Positions 36,423-46,128 are shown, counted from the stretch's first letter. The stretch: DNA of 64,000 bases from Natronomonas sp. CBA1123 (GCF_009741925.1 NZ_WPCC01000012.1:1-64000); one strand, 5' to 3'. Program-made: numbers and translations. The notes: generated by a model from the letters alone, not told the origin.

Positions 36423-38317
36423 CCCAGTTCGTCGGTCGGTGCGGTTCCGTTCGCGAGCGCTCGGCCACGTTCGAGGCGCGTTTCGTTTACGGGGGTAGAA
36501 CGCGGATGGGCATCGACGACGGTGGCTGGTCGCATCCCTGGCGCGGTGGTGCGTAACTCGCGGATGCCGCGAACGACCGGCGAGGCGGCGAGCGTCCGCG
36601 CGGCCGGGTCTCGGTGGAGTCGACCGTCGACGGAGTCGCTCGGGACGAACTCCCTGTCGGTGTCCACTTCGGCACCCCAGTAGTTCCCGGCGCCGTCGTG
36701 GCTCCAGATTCGAAGCGGCCCCGTCCCCACGTTGACGGGCCGGTGGTTGTCGACGATATCGTTTCCGACCACCCGACTCGTCGGGATAATCGAGGCCGAA
36801 CGGAAGCCGACATCGTTTCCGACGACGGTGTTTCTCGTGTACAGCGAATTGCGTGCGTTCGTCGAGATTCCCTGTCGGGTTCCGACCACGGTGTTCTCGC
36901 CCACGTAACTGTCGGACCCGCTGGGGACGATGCCCTGCCCCGACTCGATGACCGTGTTGCCGCTGATTGCGGTGCCGGTTGGACTGGTCATGACGACGAC
37001 GCCGGCGTACTGTTGGCCCGTAGCACAGTTGTCGGCGAACAACCCGTCGGAGGTGTACATGAAATGTCCCCCGTAGCGACCGCCGACGAAGCGGTTCTCT
37101 CGCACCGTGATGCCCGGCGAGCGGTGCATGTACACGCCGTCACGGCCGTCGACGAACGTCGAATTCTGGAGGACGATTGGCGACCGAATCGTCGTCACGC
37201 CCATGAATCCGTCTTCCCACGTCTCCGCACCACTGACGGAGACGGTGTCGACCACCGTTTCCTCGCTGTTCCGGACGGTGATTCCCGCGGTTCGCGTCGC
37301 GATGTCGGTCCGGAAGACGAGGACGCGGTCGGCATCGTCGACGACGATGCCCGAGTCGGCGTAGCCGTACGCCTCGACGGTGTGGGAATCCCACCCCTCG
37401 ACGGAGACGTTCTCTTTCTCCTGTTCGCCGCCAACACCGGTGATGGAGAGCCCCGTAATTGCGGCATCGGAGGCCCGGACGGTGAGGACCGAGCCGTTGC
37501 CGGTGCCAGCAATCGTCGCGTTGTCGCCACGGAGCGTCACCGACTTGTCGACGACGATTGGCCCCTCGTAGGTGCCCGGCGGGAGCAGAACGGTCGTGTT
37601 CGGCGGCGCGGCCTCGATGGCCGCCTCTACCGTGGGTTCGTTGGCACCGACCACGACGGACGTCTCGCGTTCGAGAAGGCGGTGCCGTTCGGCGACCGTC
37701 GTGTCCGCTCGGTCGTGGTGGGCGTCGATGCGGCTTCGAGCGGTCGTTCCGTTTCCGGCCGGCGCCTCGAAGCGGGTCCGGTCGCTCCACTCGACGACTT
37801 GGCCGCCGTATTCGTCGGCGAACGCCGATGCATCCGCTTCCCGTTCGAACGGGACCGTCACCGTGGTGTCGGCGATGGTCGCGTTCGACCCGACGACGTA
37901 TGCGACATCCTCGGCGGGGAGCCACGTGTTCGTCCGGTCGCCGACGAGCAGTCCCGCGTCGTCGACTTCGACATCGGCGGGTGCCACTTCCACGTAGACG
38001 ACACGCGGATAGCCGAACTGCTGGTGAATCAGTGGGTCGTCGACCGCTTCCGCCGCTTGACCGAGTCCCCGGTAGCCGACGACGTAGGGATACTGAGAGT
38101 AACTCACTTGGACCCGTGGAATGACCCGCTCCCCAATCGATTGTCGCTCCTCCAACGACAATCCCACTTTGACGGTGTCGTCGAAATCGACCGGCGGCGG
38201 TCGCGCCCCGCCAGGGGCGACGACGAACGACCCGGCAGCGAGGACCACCAGCAATCCGAGGCCGATTCCAACGAATCGATTGCTCTTCACACCGGATTCT
38301 CCGTGACTTGTAGACAT
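36410..38317 (-). CDS. nosD: NosD-like copper-binding beta-helix protein with an N-terminal NosL-like segment
   Basis: A 635-residue exported protein. After an N-terminal signal anchor (FVGIGLGLLVVLAAGSFVVA), residues about 60-180 contain a NosL-like block: VAYVVGSNATIAD...VPFEREADASAFADEYGGQVVEWSD. From about 215 on it is a NosD/carbohydrate-binding-type right-handed beta-helix, with repeats such as VVDKSVTLRGDNATIAGTG, GISTNARNSLYTRNTVVGN and HRSPGITVRENRFVGG. The C-terminal tail ends TDELGCPA. NosD works with NosF and NosY in the maturation of nitrous oxide reductase; no NosZ is encoded here. Confidence 0.85.
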   Translation of the reverse strand: MSTSHGESGVKSNRFVGIGLGLLVVLAAGSFVVAPGGARPPPVDFDDTVKVGLSLEERQSIGERVIPRVQVSYSQYPYVVGYRGLGQAAEAVDDPLIHQQFGYPRVVYVEVAPADVEVDDAGLLVGDRTNTWLPAEDVAYVVGSNATIADTTVTVPFEREADASAFADEYGGQVVEWSDRTRFEAPAGNGTTARSRIDAHHDRADTTVAERHRLLERETSVVVGANEPTVEAAIEAAPPNTTVLLPPGTYEGPIVVDKSVTLRGDNATIAGTGNGSVLTVRASDAAITGLSITGVGGEQEKENVSVEGWDSHTVEAYGYADSGIVVDDADRVLVFRTDIATRTAGITVRNSEETVVDTVSVSGAETWEDGFMGVTTIRSPIVLQNSTFVDGRDGVYMHRSPGITVRENRFVGGRYGGHFMYTSDGLFADNCATGQQYAGVVVMTSPTGTAISGNTVIESGQGIVPSGSDSYVGENTVVGTRQGISTNARNSLYTRNTVVGNDVGFRSASIIPTSRVVGNDIVDNHRPVNVGTGPLRIWSHDGAGNYWGAEVDTDREFVPSDSVDGRLHRDPAARTLAASPVVRGIRELRTTAPGMRPATVVDAHPRSTPVNETRLERGRALANGTAPTDELGCPA

Positions 38318-38413
38318 ATGCTGTCTGGTGTAACCGTCTAGTCGCGAGGGCCGTCGCAGTCGTCGCCGGGGGCCGGCAAAGGTCTAACACGGTCGCTGCC
38401 GAAACTGACGGAC

Positions 38414-38818
38414 ATGAAACAGTCCTCCTTCCGCTATCTCGGGGCCTTCGACCTCGTGATAGTGGCCGCCTTCCTCGCGGCCTTCGGCGTCGGCGCGCTC
38501 GGGTCGACGCCAATCGCCCTGATGGTGCTCGCGGGCGTCACCGCCCTGCTCGCGGGAAGTCTCGCAGAGCTATCCCTCGGCCCGATCACTATCTCGTGGC
38601 GAGGGTTTGCGGCCGCCACCTATCTGCTGTTCGCGGCACTGTTGCCCGCCACCTACCTTCCCCACGTCGTTGCCGGCACTGCGACGACGAGCGAAACCGC
38701 GCTGTTCGCCGTCTCCTGTGTCAGCGCAGCGGTGTTCGTCTTCATGGGATTCGACATCGCTCGCGGCGGGAAGCACTTCGAGGTCCGGGCGAACGTCGAA
38801 CGCGTCGTCGGTCGCTGA
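38414..38818 (+). CDS. Small membrane protein of unknown function
   Basis: A 134-residue protein with four helices (FDLVIVAAFLAAFGVGALG, ALMVLAGVTALLAGSLAEL, WRGFAAATYLLFAALLPATYL and ALFAVSCVSAAVFVFMGFDIA) and a short charged C-terminus GGKHFEVRANVERVVGR. The centre GPITISWRGF is a short loop. No family is recognised. Divergent from nosD with a gap of about 95 bases; it precedes the DUF192 gene by about 60 bases. Confidence 0.65.
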   Translation: MKQSSFRYLGAFDLVIVAAFLAAFGVGALGSTPIALMVLAGVTALLAGSLAELSLGPITISWRGFAAATYLLFAALLPATYLPHVVAGTATTSETALFAVSCVSAAVFVFMGFDIARGGKHFEVRANVERVVGR

Positions 38819-38879
38819 CCCGGCGTCGAATCGCGAAACCGGGCGTGACTTTTTATCGGGGGCCGACGCAGCCGACGCC

Positions 38880-39230
38880 GTGCGCGTCGTCCACGAAACC
38901 GACAAGACCAAACGGGTCCTCGCAACCGATGTCGATGTAGCCGACGGCCTCCTCTCGCAGGGACTCGGGTTGATGTTCCGGCGGTCCATACCGGACGACT
39001 ACGCGCTCGTGTTTCCGTTCGGGCGGACCACCAAACGCGGCCTCCACATGCTGTGTGTCCCCTTCGACATCGATGCCGTCTGGGTCGTCGAGGAAGAGGT
39101 ACGGGCAGTAAAGCGGCTCTCGGCGTGGACGGGCCGCGGTCGGGCCGCAGCCGATACCGTCGTCGAGTTGCCGGCCGGTGCGGCCGACGGCGTCGAAGCG
39201 GGCGATACCATCCGCGTTGAGGGCTTGTAA
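38880..39230 (+). CDS. DUF192 family protein
   Basis: A 116-residue DUF192 protein starting at GTG 38880 (RVVHETDKTKRVLATDVDVAD). Hallmarks are the SQGLGLMFRRSIPDDYALVFPF stretch (xGLMFRxxxxxDxAMLF) and the later MLCVPFDIDAVWVVEEEVRAVKRLSAW, with the DVVFL-like core, and the ending VVELPAGAADGVEAGDTI. Function unknown; many DUF192 proteins are exported but this one has no signal peptide. Confidence 0.82.
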   Translation: MRVVHETDKTKRVLATDVDVADGLLSQGLGLMFRRSIPDDYALVFPFGRTTKRGLHMLCVPFDIDAVWVVEEEVRAVKRLSAWTGRGRAAADTVVELPAGAADGVEAGDTIRVEGL

Positions 39231-39310
39231 GCGGGGTTTCGTCGGTCGCCCGAAATCGTGCGCGAACCCGCAACTTAATCAACCCCGACGCCAATGTGTC
39301 TCCTGTACCC

Positions 39311-39388
39311 ATGCCGAACACCGATACGGCAGAGGATAGAGTAAGTCGCCACGCGGCGGCTGGTCGAGAAATTCGACCGCTTATCTAA
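39311..39388 (+). CDS. Possible 25-residue leader peptide ahead of leuA
   Basis: A short ORF with ATG at 39311 and TAA at 39386-39388, ending 16 bases before the GTG of the LeuA-type gene. Its product is MPNTDTAEDRVSRHAAAGRE followed by IRPLI. It has only one Leu, so a classical leucine attenuator is not supported. An upstream ORF of regulatory function is possible because no other gene explains the 174-base gap. Translation is unproven. Confidence 0.3.
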   Translation: MPNTDTAEDRVSRHAAAGREIRPLI

Positions 39389-39404
39389 CACAGAGGATTC
39401 TACC

Positions 39405-40940
<1,536 letters not shown>

Positions 40941-41283
40941 CACCCACTTTTTGCACGAGAACACGGGTCGCGCGCCGTTCGGCGCGCGACACCGGTTGCG
41001 TGGCGGCTTCGCCGCCACGTAATAAGGTTGCGGGCCAGCGGCCCGCAACCCACTCGGCAAAAACTTGGGGAAAATATGCGCGACTCGCTCCTGTCGCGCG
41101 GCTTCGCCGCGCGGTAGTCGCTCGTCGCTACGGCGATTCGGTGCCCTCCGGGCACCTCATCGCCGCGAACCGCTCGGCGCTTCGCGCCTCGCGGATACTG
41201 ATTTTTACCGCCCCGACCATGTCCGAGCGACGATAGCACGCCTTTCAGACCCTTTTTACGCGCCGACGCGATACGCACACTCA
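40941..41283. other. Intergenic array of six perfect hairpins
   Basis: This 343-base gap has no credible ORF but six perfect inverted repeats: 40967-40990 (10 bp arms, GTTC loop), 40999-41019 (9 bp, TTC), 41026-41050 (11 bp, AGC), 41095-41113 (8 bp, TTC), 41140-41156 (7 bp, TCC) and 41176-41188 (5 bp, TTC). Several have the stable C-UUCG-G form. A T-tract (CCACTTTTTGC) right after leuA and the AT-rich boxes before guaAa frame it. It could be a terminator cluster, a repeat element or a structured RNA. Confidence 0.6.
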
Positions 41284-41838
41284 ATGACGCGAATCGTCGT
41301 GGTCGACAACCACGGGCAGTTCACCCACCTCGAACACCGCGCGCTCCGCGACCTTGGCATCGATACCGAAATCGTTGACAACGAGACGCCACCCGAAGAC
41401 GTAGACGCCGACGGCATCGTCCTCTCCGGCGGCCCCTCGATGGACCGCATCGGCCACTCCACCGACTACCTCGGCGGCGACGTACCGGTGCTCGGCATCT
41501 GTCTCGGGATGCAGTTGATAGCCGACGAGTTGGGCGGCCGCGTCGAATCCGGCGAATACGGCGGCTACGCCGACGTGACCGTCGAGATTACCGACGACGA
41601 CGACCCCCTCGTCGGGTCGCTCGCACCCGAAACACGGGTGTGGGCCAGTCACGCCGACGAGGTGAAAGAAGTGCCCGAGGGATTCGTCCGCACCGCGAAA
41701 AGCGATGTCTGCGGCGTCGAGGCGATGAGCGACACCGACCGGAACCTCTACGGTGTCCAGTGGCACCCCGAAGTCGCCCACACCGAACGCGGCGAAGAGG
41801 TGTTCGAGAACTTCATCGCGGTCTGTGAGTCGGCGTAG
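41284..41838 (+). CDS. guaAa: GMP synthase subunit A (glutamine amidotransferase)
   Basis: A 184-residue class I glutamine amidotransferase. It provides ammonia for the amination of XMP to GMP. The catalytic Cys sits in LGICLGMQLIADELGG, and the His-Glu pair in VQWHPEVAHTERGEEVF. Archaea split GMP synthase into two genes; the partner synthetase subunit (GuaAb) is not in this window. ATG 41284 gives the normal archaeal N-terminus MTRIVVVDNHGQF. Confidence 0.93.
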   Translation: MTRIVVVDNHGQFTHLEHRALRDLGIDTEIVDNETPPEDVDADGIVLSGGPSMDRIGHSTDYLGGDVPVLGICLGMQLIADELGGRVESGEYGGYADVTVEITDDDDPLVGSLAPETRVWASHADEVKEVPEGFVRTAKSDVCGVEAMSDTDRNLYGVQWHPEVAHTERGEEVFENFIAVCESA

Positions 41839-41883
41839 TCACCTCCGAGCGTTTTAACCGCGCTGCGACCCCCTGTCGGGATA

Positions 41884-43752
41884 ATGACACGGACGCAGGG
41901 CGATTTGGCCTCGCTGTCGCGGTTCGTCTTCCGCGCGCCCGACTGGTCGGCCAGCCTCTTTCTCTCCCTGCTCGTCGCGGCCGTCGCCGGATTGGCCGCC
42001 TTCGATTCGCAGTTCGCCCTCAACGACGCCTATCAGGGGATGGTGTACATCGGCGTGCCGACGGTCGTCGCCGCCTTCACGACCCCGTGGGTCGACCGCC
42101 GACTCGGCGGGCGGTTGACCTACAACCGCTCGGCGCTGCTCGCACTCGCCTGTGAGGTGCTCGTCGTCGTCATCGTGGTCCTCGCGGCGCTCGTGGCGGT
42201 CGTCGCCGGCTTCGGACAGGCGTTCATCGTCGATGCGCTCATCATGGCGCTCGGCGTCGTCTTCGGCGTCCGGTTGTTCGTCGTCATGGCCGTCTCCCGA
42301 CGGTCGCTTCTCGTCGCCACCGTTCCCGCGAGCATCCAGACGCTCGTCGCCGCCGTCCTCGTGTTCGTCTACAGCGGCGCCGCGCGCTATCTCGACGTTG
42401 GCGGCCCGCTCGTGGACACCTACCTCGCCCGCTCGGCGGTCGCGCCGCCGGAACTGCTCGTCGTTCGACCGGCCGACTTCGCCGTCCTCGGCGCGATTTG
42501 TGTGGTGTACGCCCTCGCAGTCCAGCTCTTCTTGATTACCATCGACCGGCCGTGGCGGCGCAACCTCGGCGTGTCCGTGTTGGACTTCGTCGGCGGCTTC
42601 ATCGGCCACATCGCCGAGGGCTCCCGGGAGTTGGAGGAGTTCTTCGGCCAGTTGGGCGAGGACGCCGTCGTCCCCGTTACCGTCCTCGGAGTTCGACGCG
42701 CCGACGGCACCGAGAAGGCCCGGTTCGTTCTGCCGATGATACACCCGGGACCGATGGGCGAAATCGGTGGCGGCAACCTCCCCGAGCGCGTCGCCCGCTC
42801 GACCGACGGCCTCGCCTTCCCGCCGCACGCCACCGCCGGCCACGATTTCAACCTCGTCACCGAACGGGAGGTCGACACCCTCCTCGAGGCCGCCGAGACG
42901 GCCCACGACCGTATCGACTACGCCAGCGAGGCCACACCCGGACTCCGCGAGCAGGAAGGGGACTCGAAACTGCTCGGACAGGCAATCGGCGAGGACGCCC
43001 TCGTCGTCGGTACTCACGCCCCGGCGTTCGCCGACGACGTGGACTTCTCCGTCGGCCTCTCGACGGCCGCCGAGGCCCGCGTCTCGGGGATTCGAAACGT
43101 CATGCTCGTCGACGCCCACAACTGCAACGACGGCCTCGCTGGCGATGACCTCGGCCACGTCGTCCCCGGGTCGAGGCGCTCCTTCGACATGATGGAAGCG
43201 GCGGGCCGGCTCGGCGAGCGTCTCTCGAACGCCGAGCGCCGACCCCTCAGCGTCGGCGTCGCGTGGGACGAAACCGACTGGGAGCCGAAAGACGGCATCG
43301 GACCGCTCGGCGTCCGCGTGGCTGTCTTCGAGGTCGGCAACGGCGACGACCGAACGCGGACCGCCTACGTCCTCGTCGACGGCAACAACATGGAACCCGG
43401 CCTACGCGAGGAACTGCTCGCGGCGGTCGAGGCCGACACTGCGGAGGTGATGACGACGGACACACACATCGTCAACACGATGGAAGCGGACAATCAGGTC
43501 GGCGGCGCCATCGACACTGACGACCTCGTTTCCCTCGTCGAGGACCTCGTTTCGGAGGCCGTCGACGACTGCGAACCCGTCGAGGCGGGGATGGCCGTCG
43601 AACACGCCGAGGTGACGGTGTTCGGCAACGACCGCACCGAGACACTCGCTTCAACGGCCAACGCGATGATACAGATGGGCGGGGCGCTGCTGCTTGCGGT
43701 ACTCGGCGGGTCGATGGCGGTGAGTCTCCTGGTGTTCCTGCTGGCCGGCTAA
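41884..43752 (+). CDS. DUF2070 family membrane protein
   Basis: A 622-residue archaeal protein. Residues about 20-220 form roughly six helices; the remainder is a large soluble domain with the family-typical conserved stretches FVLPMIHPGPMGEIGGGNLP, LVVGTHAPAFADDV and NVMLVDAHNCNDGLAGDDLGH. One helix closes the C-terminus (ALLLAVLGGSMAVSLLVFLLAG). DUF2070 is found across archaea; no function is established. The conserved His/Asp residues suggest a metal-binding or hydrolytic soluble domain. Confidence 0.88.
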   Translation: MTRTQGDLASLSRFVFRAPDWSASLFLSLLVAAVAGLAAFDSQFALNDAYQGMVYIGVPTVVAAFTTPWVDRRLGGRLTYNRSALLALACEVLVVVIVVLAALVAVVAGFGQAFIVDALIMALGVVFGVRLFVVMAVSRRSLLVATVPASIQTLVAAVLVFVYSGAARYLDVGGPLVDTYLARSAVAPPELLVVRPADFAVLGAICVVYALAVQLFLITIDRPWRRNLGVSVLDFVGGFIGHIAEGSRELEEFFGQLGEDAVVPVTVLGVRRADGTEKARFVLPMIHPGPMGEIGGGNLPERVARSTDGLAFPPHATAGHDFNLVTEREVDTLLEAAETAHDRIDYASEATPGLREQEGDSKLLGQAIGEDALVVGTHAPAFADDVDFSVGLSTAAEARVSGIRNVMLVDAHNCNDGLAGDDLGHVVPGSRRSFDMMEAAGRLGERLSNAERRPLSVGVAWDETDWEPKDGIGPLGVRVAVFEVGNGDDRTRTAYVLVDGNNMEPGLREELLAAVEADTAEVMTTDTHIVNTMEADNQVGGAIDTDDLVSLVEDLVSEAVDDCEPVEAGMAVEHAEVTVFGNDRTETLASTANAMIQMGGALLLAVLGGSMAVSLLVFLLAG

Positions 43753-44276
43753 CGCGTCTCGTCGATGAGGTCGTCGGCCGCCTCCCGGAGTTCACCGGTC
43801 ATGTGGAGCCCGTGAGCGTCGAGCCGGCGCACGAGCGCCTTCGCTTCGTCGGCGGTGAGTTCGCCCTCGGCCACGTTTCGCACGACGACGCCGATTGTTC
43901 CGGTGACCGTCGCGCCCAATCCGTCCGCAACCGTCCGGACGCGCTTGTCGTCGGAAACGACCGCTATCGGCTCGTCCCGGTCGGTCTTCGAGAGGACGGC
44001 AGCGACGATTTCGGTGTCGCCGTTGTGTTCGGGTTCACCGAGTACGGTTCGGGCACGCTTCCCTGTAGCGGCGTCTATCCCGTCGGGGACGACATCGTGG
44101 CCGCCGTCTTCGAGCGTCTCGATGAACCGTCGGAGGTTCTCCGCGGCCGGCTGGGACGTCACCTCCGTCCGAACCCGTTCGGGGACGACGAGACGACCGT
44201 CGAAAACGGTGAGTCGGTCCAGTTCCCCGACCGTTCCGAGCGCGATGAGCGTGCTCGCGTCCACGTAGATGTGCAT
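43749..44276 (-). CDS. PIN-domain toxin (VapC-like)
   Basis: A 175-residue PIN ribonuclease-like protein. The start MHIYVDASTLIALGTVGELD shows the first acidic residue and the family's core strand. The later acids lie in HNGDTEIVAAVLSKTDRDE and AVVSDDKRVRTVADGLG. The ATG at 44276 directly follows the stop of the UPF0175 gene, so the pair is one operon. VapC-type PIN toxins cut tRNA or rRNA; whether this one is active is unknown. Confidence 0.85.
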   Translation of the reverse strand: MHIYVDASTLIALGTVGELDRLTVFDGRLVVPERVRTEVTSQPAAENLRRFIETLEDGGHDVVPDGIDAATGKRARTVLGEPEHNGDTEIVAAVLSKTDRDEPIAVVSDDKRVRTVADGLGATVTGTIGVVVRNVAEGELTADEAKALVRRLDAHGLHMTGELREAADDLIDETR

Positions 44277-44579
44277 CTACAGGTCCCGCGCCGCGTCAGC
44301 GTCCGCTTCGAGGTCGGACGGCGTCAACTGCGACGTGAGGTTTCGCTCTCTGGCGATTTCCAGCCACTCGGCGAGACTCACACCGGCGAGGCGCGCCGCC
44401 TCGTTGACCGACACCTCCCCGGACTGGTACTGCTCGACCGCCACGCGAATCCGGAGTTCCGTCAACCCCTCACGGAGTGCCTTCCGAATCGTGGTGCTTC
44501 TGTCCTCTTCCAACAGCGCTGCGACCTCCTCTATCGCCTCTTTTTCGTCGTCGGGGACTCGGGCGCTTATCGAGGGCAT
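44277..44579 (-). CDS. UPF0175 family antitoxin
   Basis: A 100-residue protein starting MPSISARVPDDEKEAIEEVA, with a short ribbon-helix-helix-like N-terminus. The UPF0175 core follows (VEQYQSGEVSVNEAARLAGVSLAEWLEIARE, a helix-turn-helix). ATG 44579 is the usual start; an ATG two residues earlier (44585) also fits. Paired with the PIN toxin gene downstream. A 5+5 palindrome covers the start region and may be an autoregulatory site. Confidence 0.82.
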   Translation of the reverse strand: MPSISARVPDDEKEAIEEVAALLEEDRSTTIRKALREGLTELRIRVAVEQYQSGEVSVNEAARLAGVSLAEWLEIARERNLTSQLTPSDLEADADAARDL

Positions 44580-44592
44580 GTACACAATGTAC
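44580..44592. promoter_or_regulatory. Palindrome at the toxin-antitoxin start
   Basis: GTACA-CAA-TGTAC, a perfect 5+5 inverted repeat, touches the start of the antitoxin gene and lies in a distinctly AT-rich strip (44580-44612). Type II antitoxins normally bind such sites to repress their own operon. Confidence 0.4.
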
Positions 44593-44673
44593 TACACTGT
44601 TATACAAAACGCTGTTGCCGCGACGGATAGCGCCGCCGCTGAATACGTAGCGACCGCAAAACCCGAAGAGAGG

Positions 44674-44931
44674 TTAGGCGTCCTCGAACAGTTCGTCGAC
44701 GGCCGCCTCTGCGGCCTCGATGGCCTCCTGCACCACGTCTTCGGGGTCGGGGTCCTCGGGCGCGTTGAGGTACACGTCGACTTCGAGGACGCCGTCCTCG
44801 AACCGCACGGTCACGTCGAGGTCGGTTACCGCCGATTGCTTGTACCGCGAGAGGACGACCCCCTCGGCGGCGTCGGAGGCGGCTTCGACGACCTCCTCGT
44901 CGCTCGGCTCGCCGCTCGATTCGTCGGTCAC
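44674..44931 (-). CDS. DUF3194 family protein
   Basis: An 85-residue protein typical of archaeal DUF3194, whose gene often follows prefoldin beta. The start is GTG 44931 (TDESSGEPSDEEVVEAASDA). It contains the conserved core LDVTVRFEDGVLEVDVYLNAPED followed by a C-terminal helix (PEDVVQEAIEAAEAAVDELFEDA). Four bases separate it from the prefoldin stop. Function unknown. Confidence 0.8.
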   Translation of the reverse strand: MTDESSGEPSDEEVVEAASDAAEGVVLSRYKQSAVTDLDVTVRFEDGVLEVDVYLNAPEDPDPEDVVQEAIEAAEAAVDELFEDA

Positions 44932-44935
44932 GTCG

Positions 44936-45331
44936 TTACGCGCCGCCGGCGCCCGGGCCACCGGGGCCCATCGGGCCGCCGCCTGCGCCGCCCTGCAGCA
45001 TCTGCTGGAGTTCCTCTTGGAGGGACTCGAACTGCTCTTGGACGCGGTCCTCCTGCTTCTGGAGAGTCTGGGTGCGGACTTCGAGGCTGTCGACCTTCTC
45101 CTCGAGGTCCTCGTAGGCCTCGTCGTAGCCCGTCTCGACGAGCAGTTCGCCGACCTCTCGGTACATCTTCGTGTCACCCTCGATGTCGTCGAGGGTCTCC
45201 AGCGCCGTCTTCGACTCCTGCAGTTGCGTTTCGGCCTGCTGTTTCTGCTGTGCGACCTGCTGTGCGGTCTCCTGAAGGTCCTGGAGCTCCTCGATTTTCT
45301 CCTGTGCCTCAGGCGGTAGATTACCCTGCAT
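44936..45331 (-). CDS. pfdB: Prefoldin subunit beta
   Basis: A 131-residue archaeal prefoldin beta. It forms a coiled-coil hairpin: [20 protein letters not shown] then [15 protein letters not shown], a short beta turn ([20 protein letters not shown]), and a second helix ([28 protein letters not shown]). The gly-met-pro-rich tail ends [13 protein letters not shown], usual for haloarchaea. It acts with prefoldin alpha to hold unfolded chains for the thermosome. Confidence 0.93.
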   Translation of the reverse strand: MQGNLPPEAQEKIEELQDLQETAQQVAQQKQQAETQLQESKTALETLDDIEGDTKMYREVGELLVETGYDEAYEDLEEKVDSLEVRTQTLQKQEDRVQEQFESLQEELQQMLQGGAGGGPMGPGGPGAGGA

Positions 45332-45385
45332 ACACCGACCGTCGGGATGAATACTGAAAAAGCCACGCTTTCGGTTTTCGCGCGT

Positions 45386-45628
45386 TCAACGACCGGCCTT
45401 CATACTCCGCTCGGCTACCTCGACGAGCGTTGCCCAGGTGTTCAATCCGGCTCGCAGCGCGACGAGGTCGTCGGCGTCGATGTCGATGCGGAGTCGGCTG
45501 CCGTCCCGACTGACGGCGGCGGTCGTGCGGTCGCCCTCGATTTCGCCGATTTCCTGGCCGACGCTGTCGGCGATTAGCGCGGCCGCTTCGGGCGTGTCGT
45601 AGTCGAAAACCAGTTCCGCGTCGTGCAC
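45386..45628 (-). CDS. pcc1: KEOPS complex subunit Pcc1
   Basis: An 80-residue protein with the Pcc1 fold: MHDAELVFDYDTPEAAALIADSV, then IEGDRTTAAVSRDGSRLRIDIDADDLVALRAGLNTW. It dimerises to bridge KEOPS (t6A tRNA modification) complexes. It lies six bases after the RpoP gene, as in many archaea. ATG 45628 gives the family-standard length. Confidence 0.85.
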   Translation of the reverse strand: MHDAELVFDYDTPEAAALIADSVGQEIGEIEGDRTTAAVSRDGSRLRIDIDADDLVALRAGLNTWATLVEVAERSMKAGR

Positions 45629-45634
45629 GGCCGC

Positions 45635-45769
45635 TTACTGTACGTCGACTTCTTTGATGTCGCGGCTCCGCTCCTTCAGCAGGACGCGGTGGCCGCAGTA
45701 CGGACAGCGGACGCCGCCGTACTCGTCGAGTTCGACGTCGCGTTTACAGCGGGAGCACTTGTAGCTCAT
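45635..45769 (-). CDS. rpoP: DNA-directed RNA polymerase subunit P
   Basis: A 44-residue zinc-ribbon subunit, [20 protein letters not shown] and on. Two C-x-x-C motifs (CSRC, CPYC) form the zinc site; the C-terminal [17 protein letters not shown] is typical. It is below the usual ORF cutoff length. The start is at ATG 45769, just after the L37Ae stop, and both belong to one operon with pcc1. Confidence 0.95.
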   Translation of the reverse strand: MSYKCSRCKRDVELDEYGGVRCPYCGHRVLLKERSRDIKEVDVQ

Positions 45770-45773
45770 GAGC

Positions 45774-46037
45774 CTACTCCTCGTCTTCGCCGAGCGCCGC
45801 GCGGATGGAGCGGCGGACGGTCTTGCCGGCGGGGGTCTGCGGTTTGTAGGCGCCGCCAGTGAACTTCTCGCCGGTCTCCTCGTTCACCCAGATGCCCGTC
45901 CCGACGCGTTTGACGTCGTCGCCGTCGACCTGTGAGTTCTCCATCTCGCCTTCGATGTCGGCGACGCGGCGCCGTGCGACGCGCCCGTAGCGGGCGCCGA
46001 AGCGGCCGGCGCTCCCGGTCGTACCCTTCTTGGCCAT
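45774..46037 (-). CDS. rpl37ae: 50S ribosomal protein L37Ae, cysteine-free
   Basis: An 87-residue ribosomal protein with the normal N-terminus [20 protein letters not shown] and C-terminus [21 protein letters not shown]. The zinc ribbon expected between them (in other haloarchaea about C-x2-C ... C-x2-C) is absent: the region reads [19 protein letters not shown] and then [12 protein letters not shown] with no cysteine at all. ATG 46037 is clear. The gene heads the L37Ae-rpoP-pcc1-prefoldin run. Confidence 0.9.
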   Translation of the reverse strand: MAKKGTTGSAGRFGARYGRVARRRVADIEGEMENSQVDGDDVKRVGTGIWVNEETGEKFTGGAYKPQTPAGKTVRRSIRAALGEDEE

Positions 46038-46128
46038 AGTATCATACTGTCCACCCAGCGAACGGATAAGTCTCACGTTTCGCGGTAGCCGGCGACAGCG
46101 GTTTTTACGTCCGTCCCCGAAATCGAGT

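Noticed and set aside
36614-38341. A 575-codon plus-strand ORF over nosD
   Set aside because: Antisense shadow of NosD with acidic/arginine patterns and no recognisable domain.
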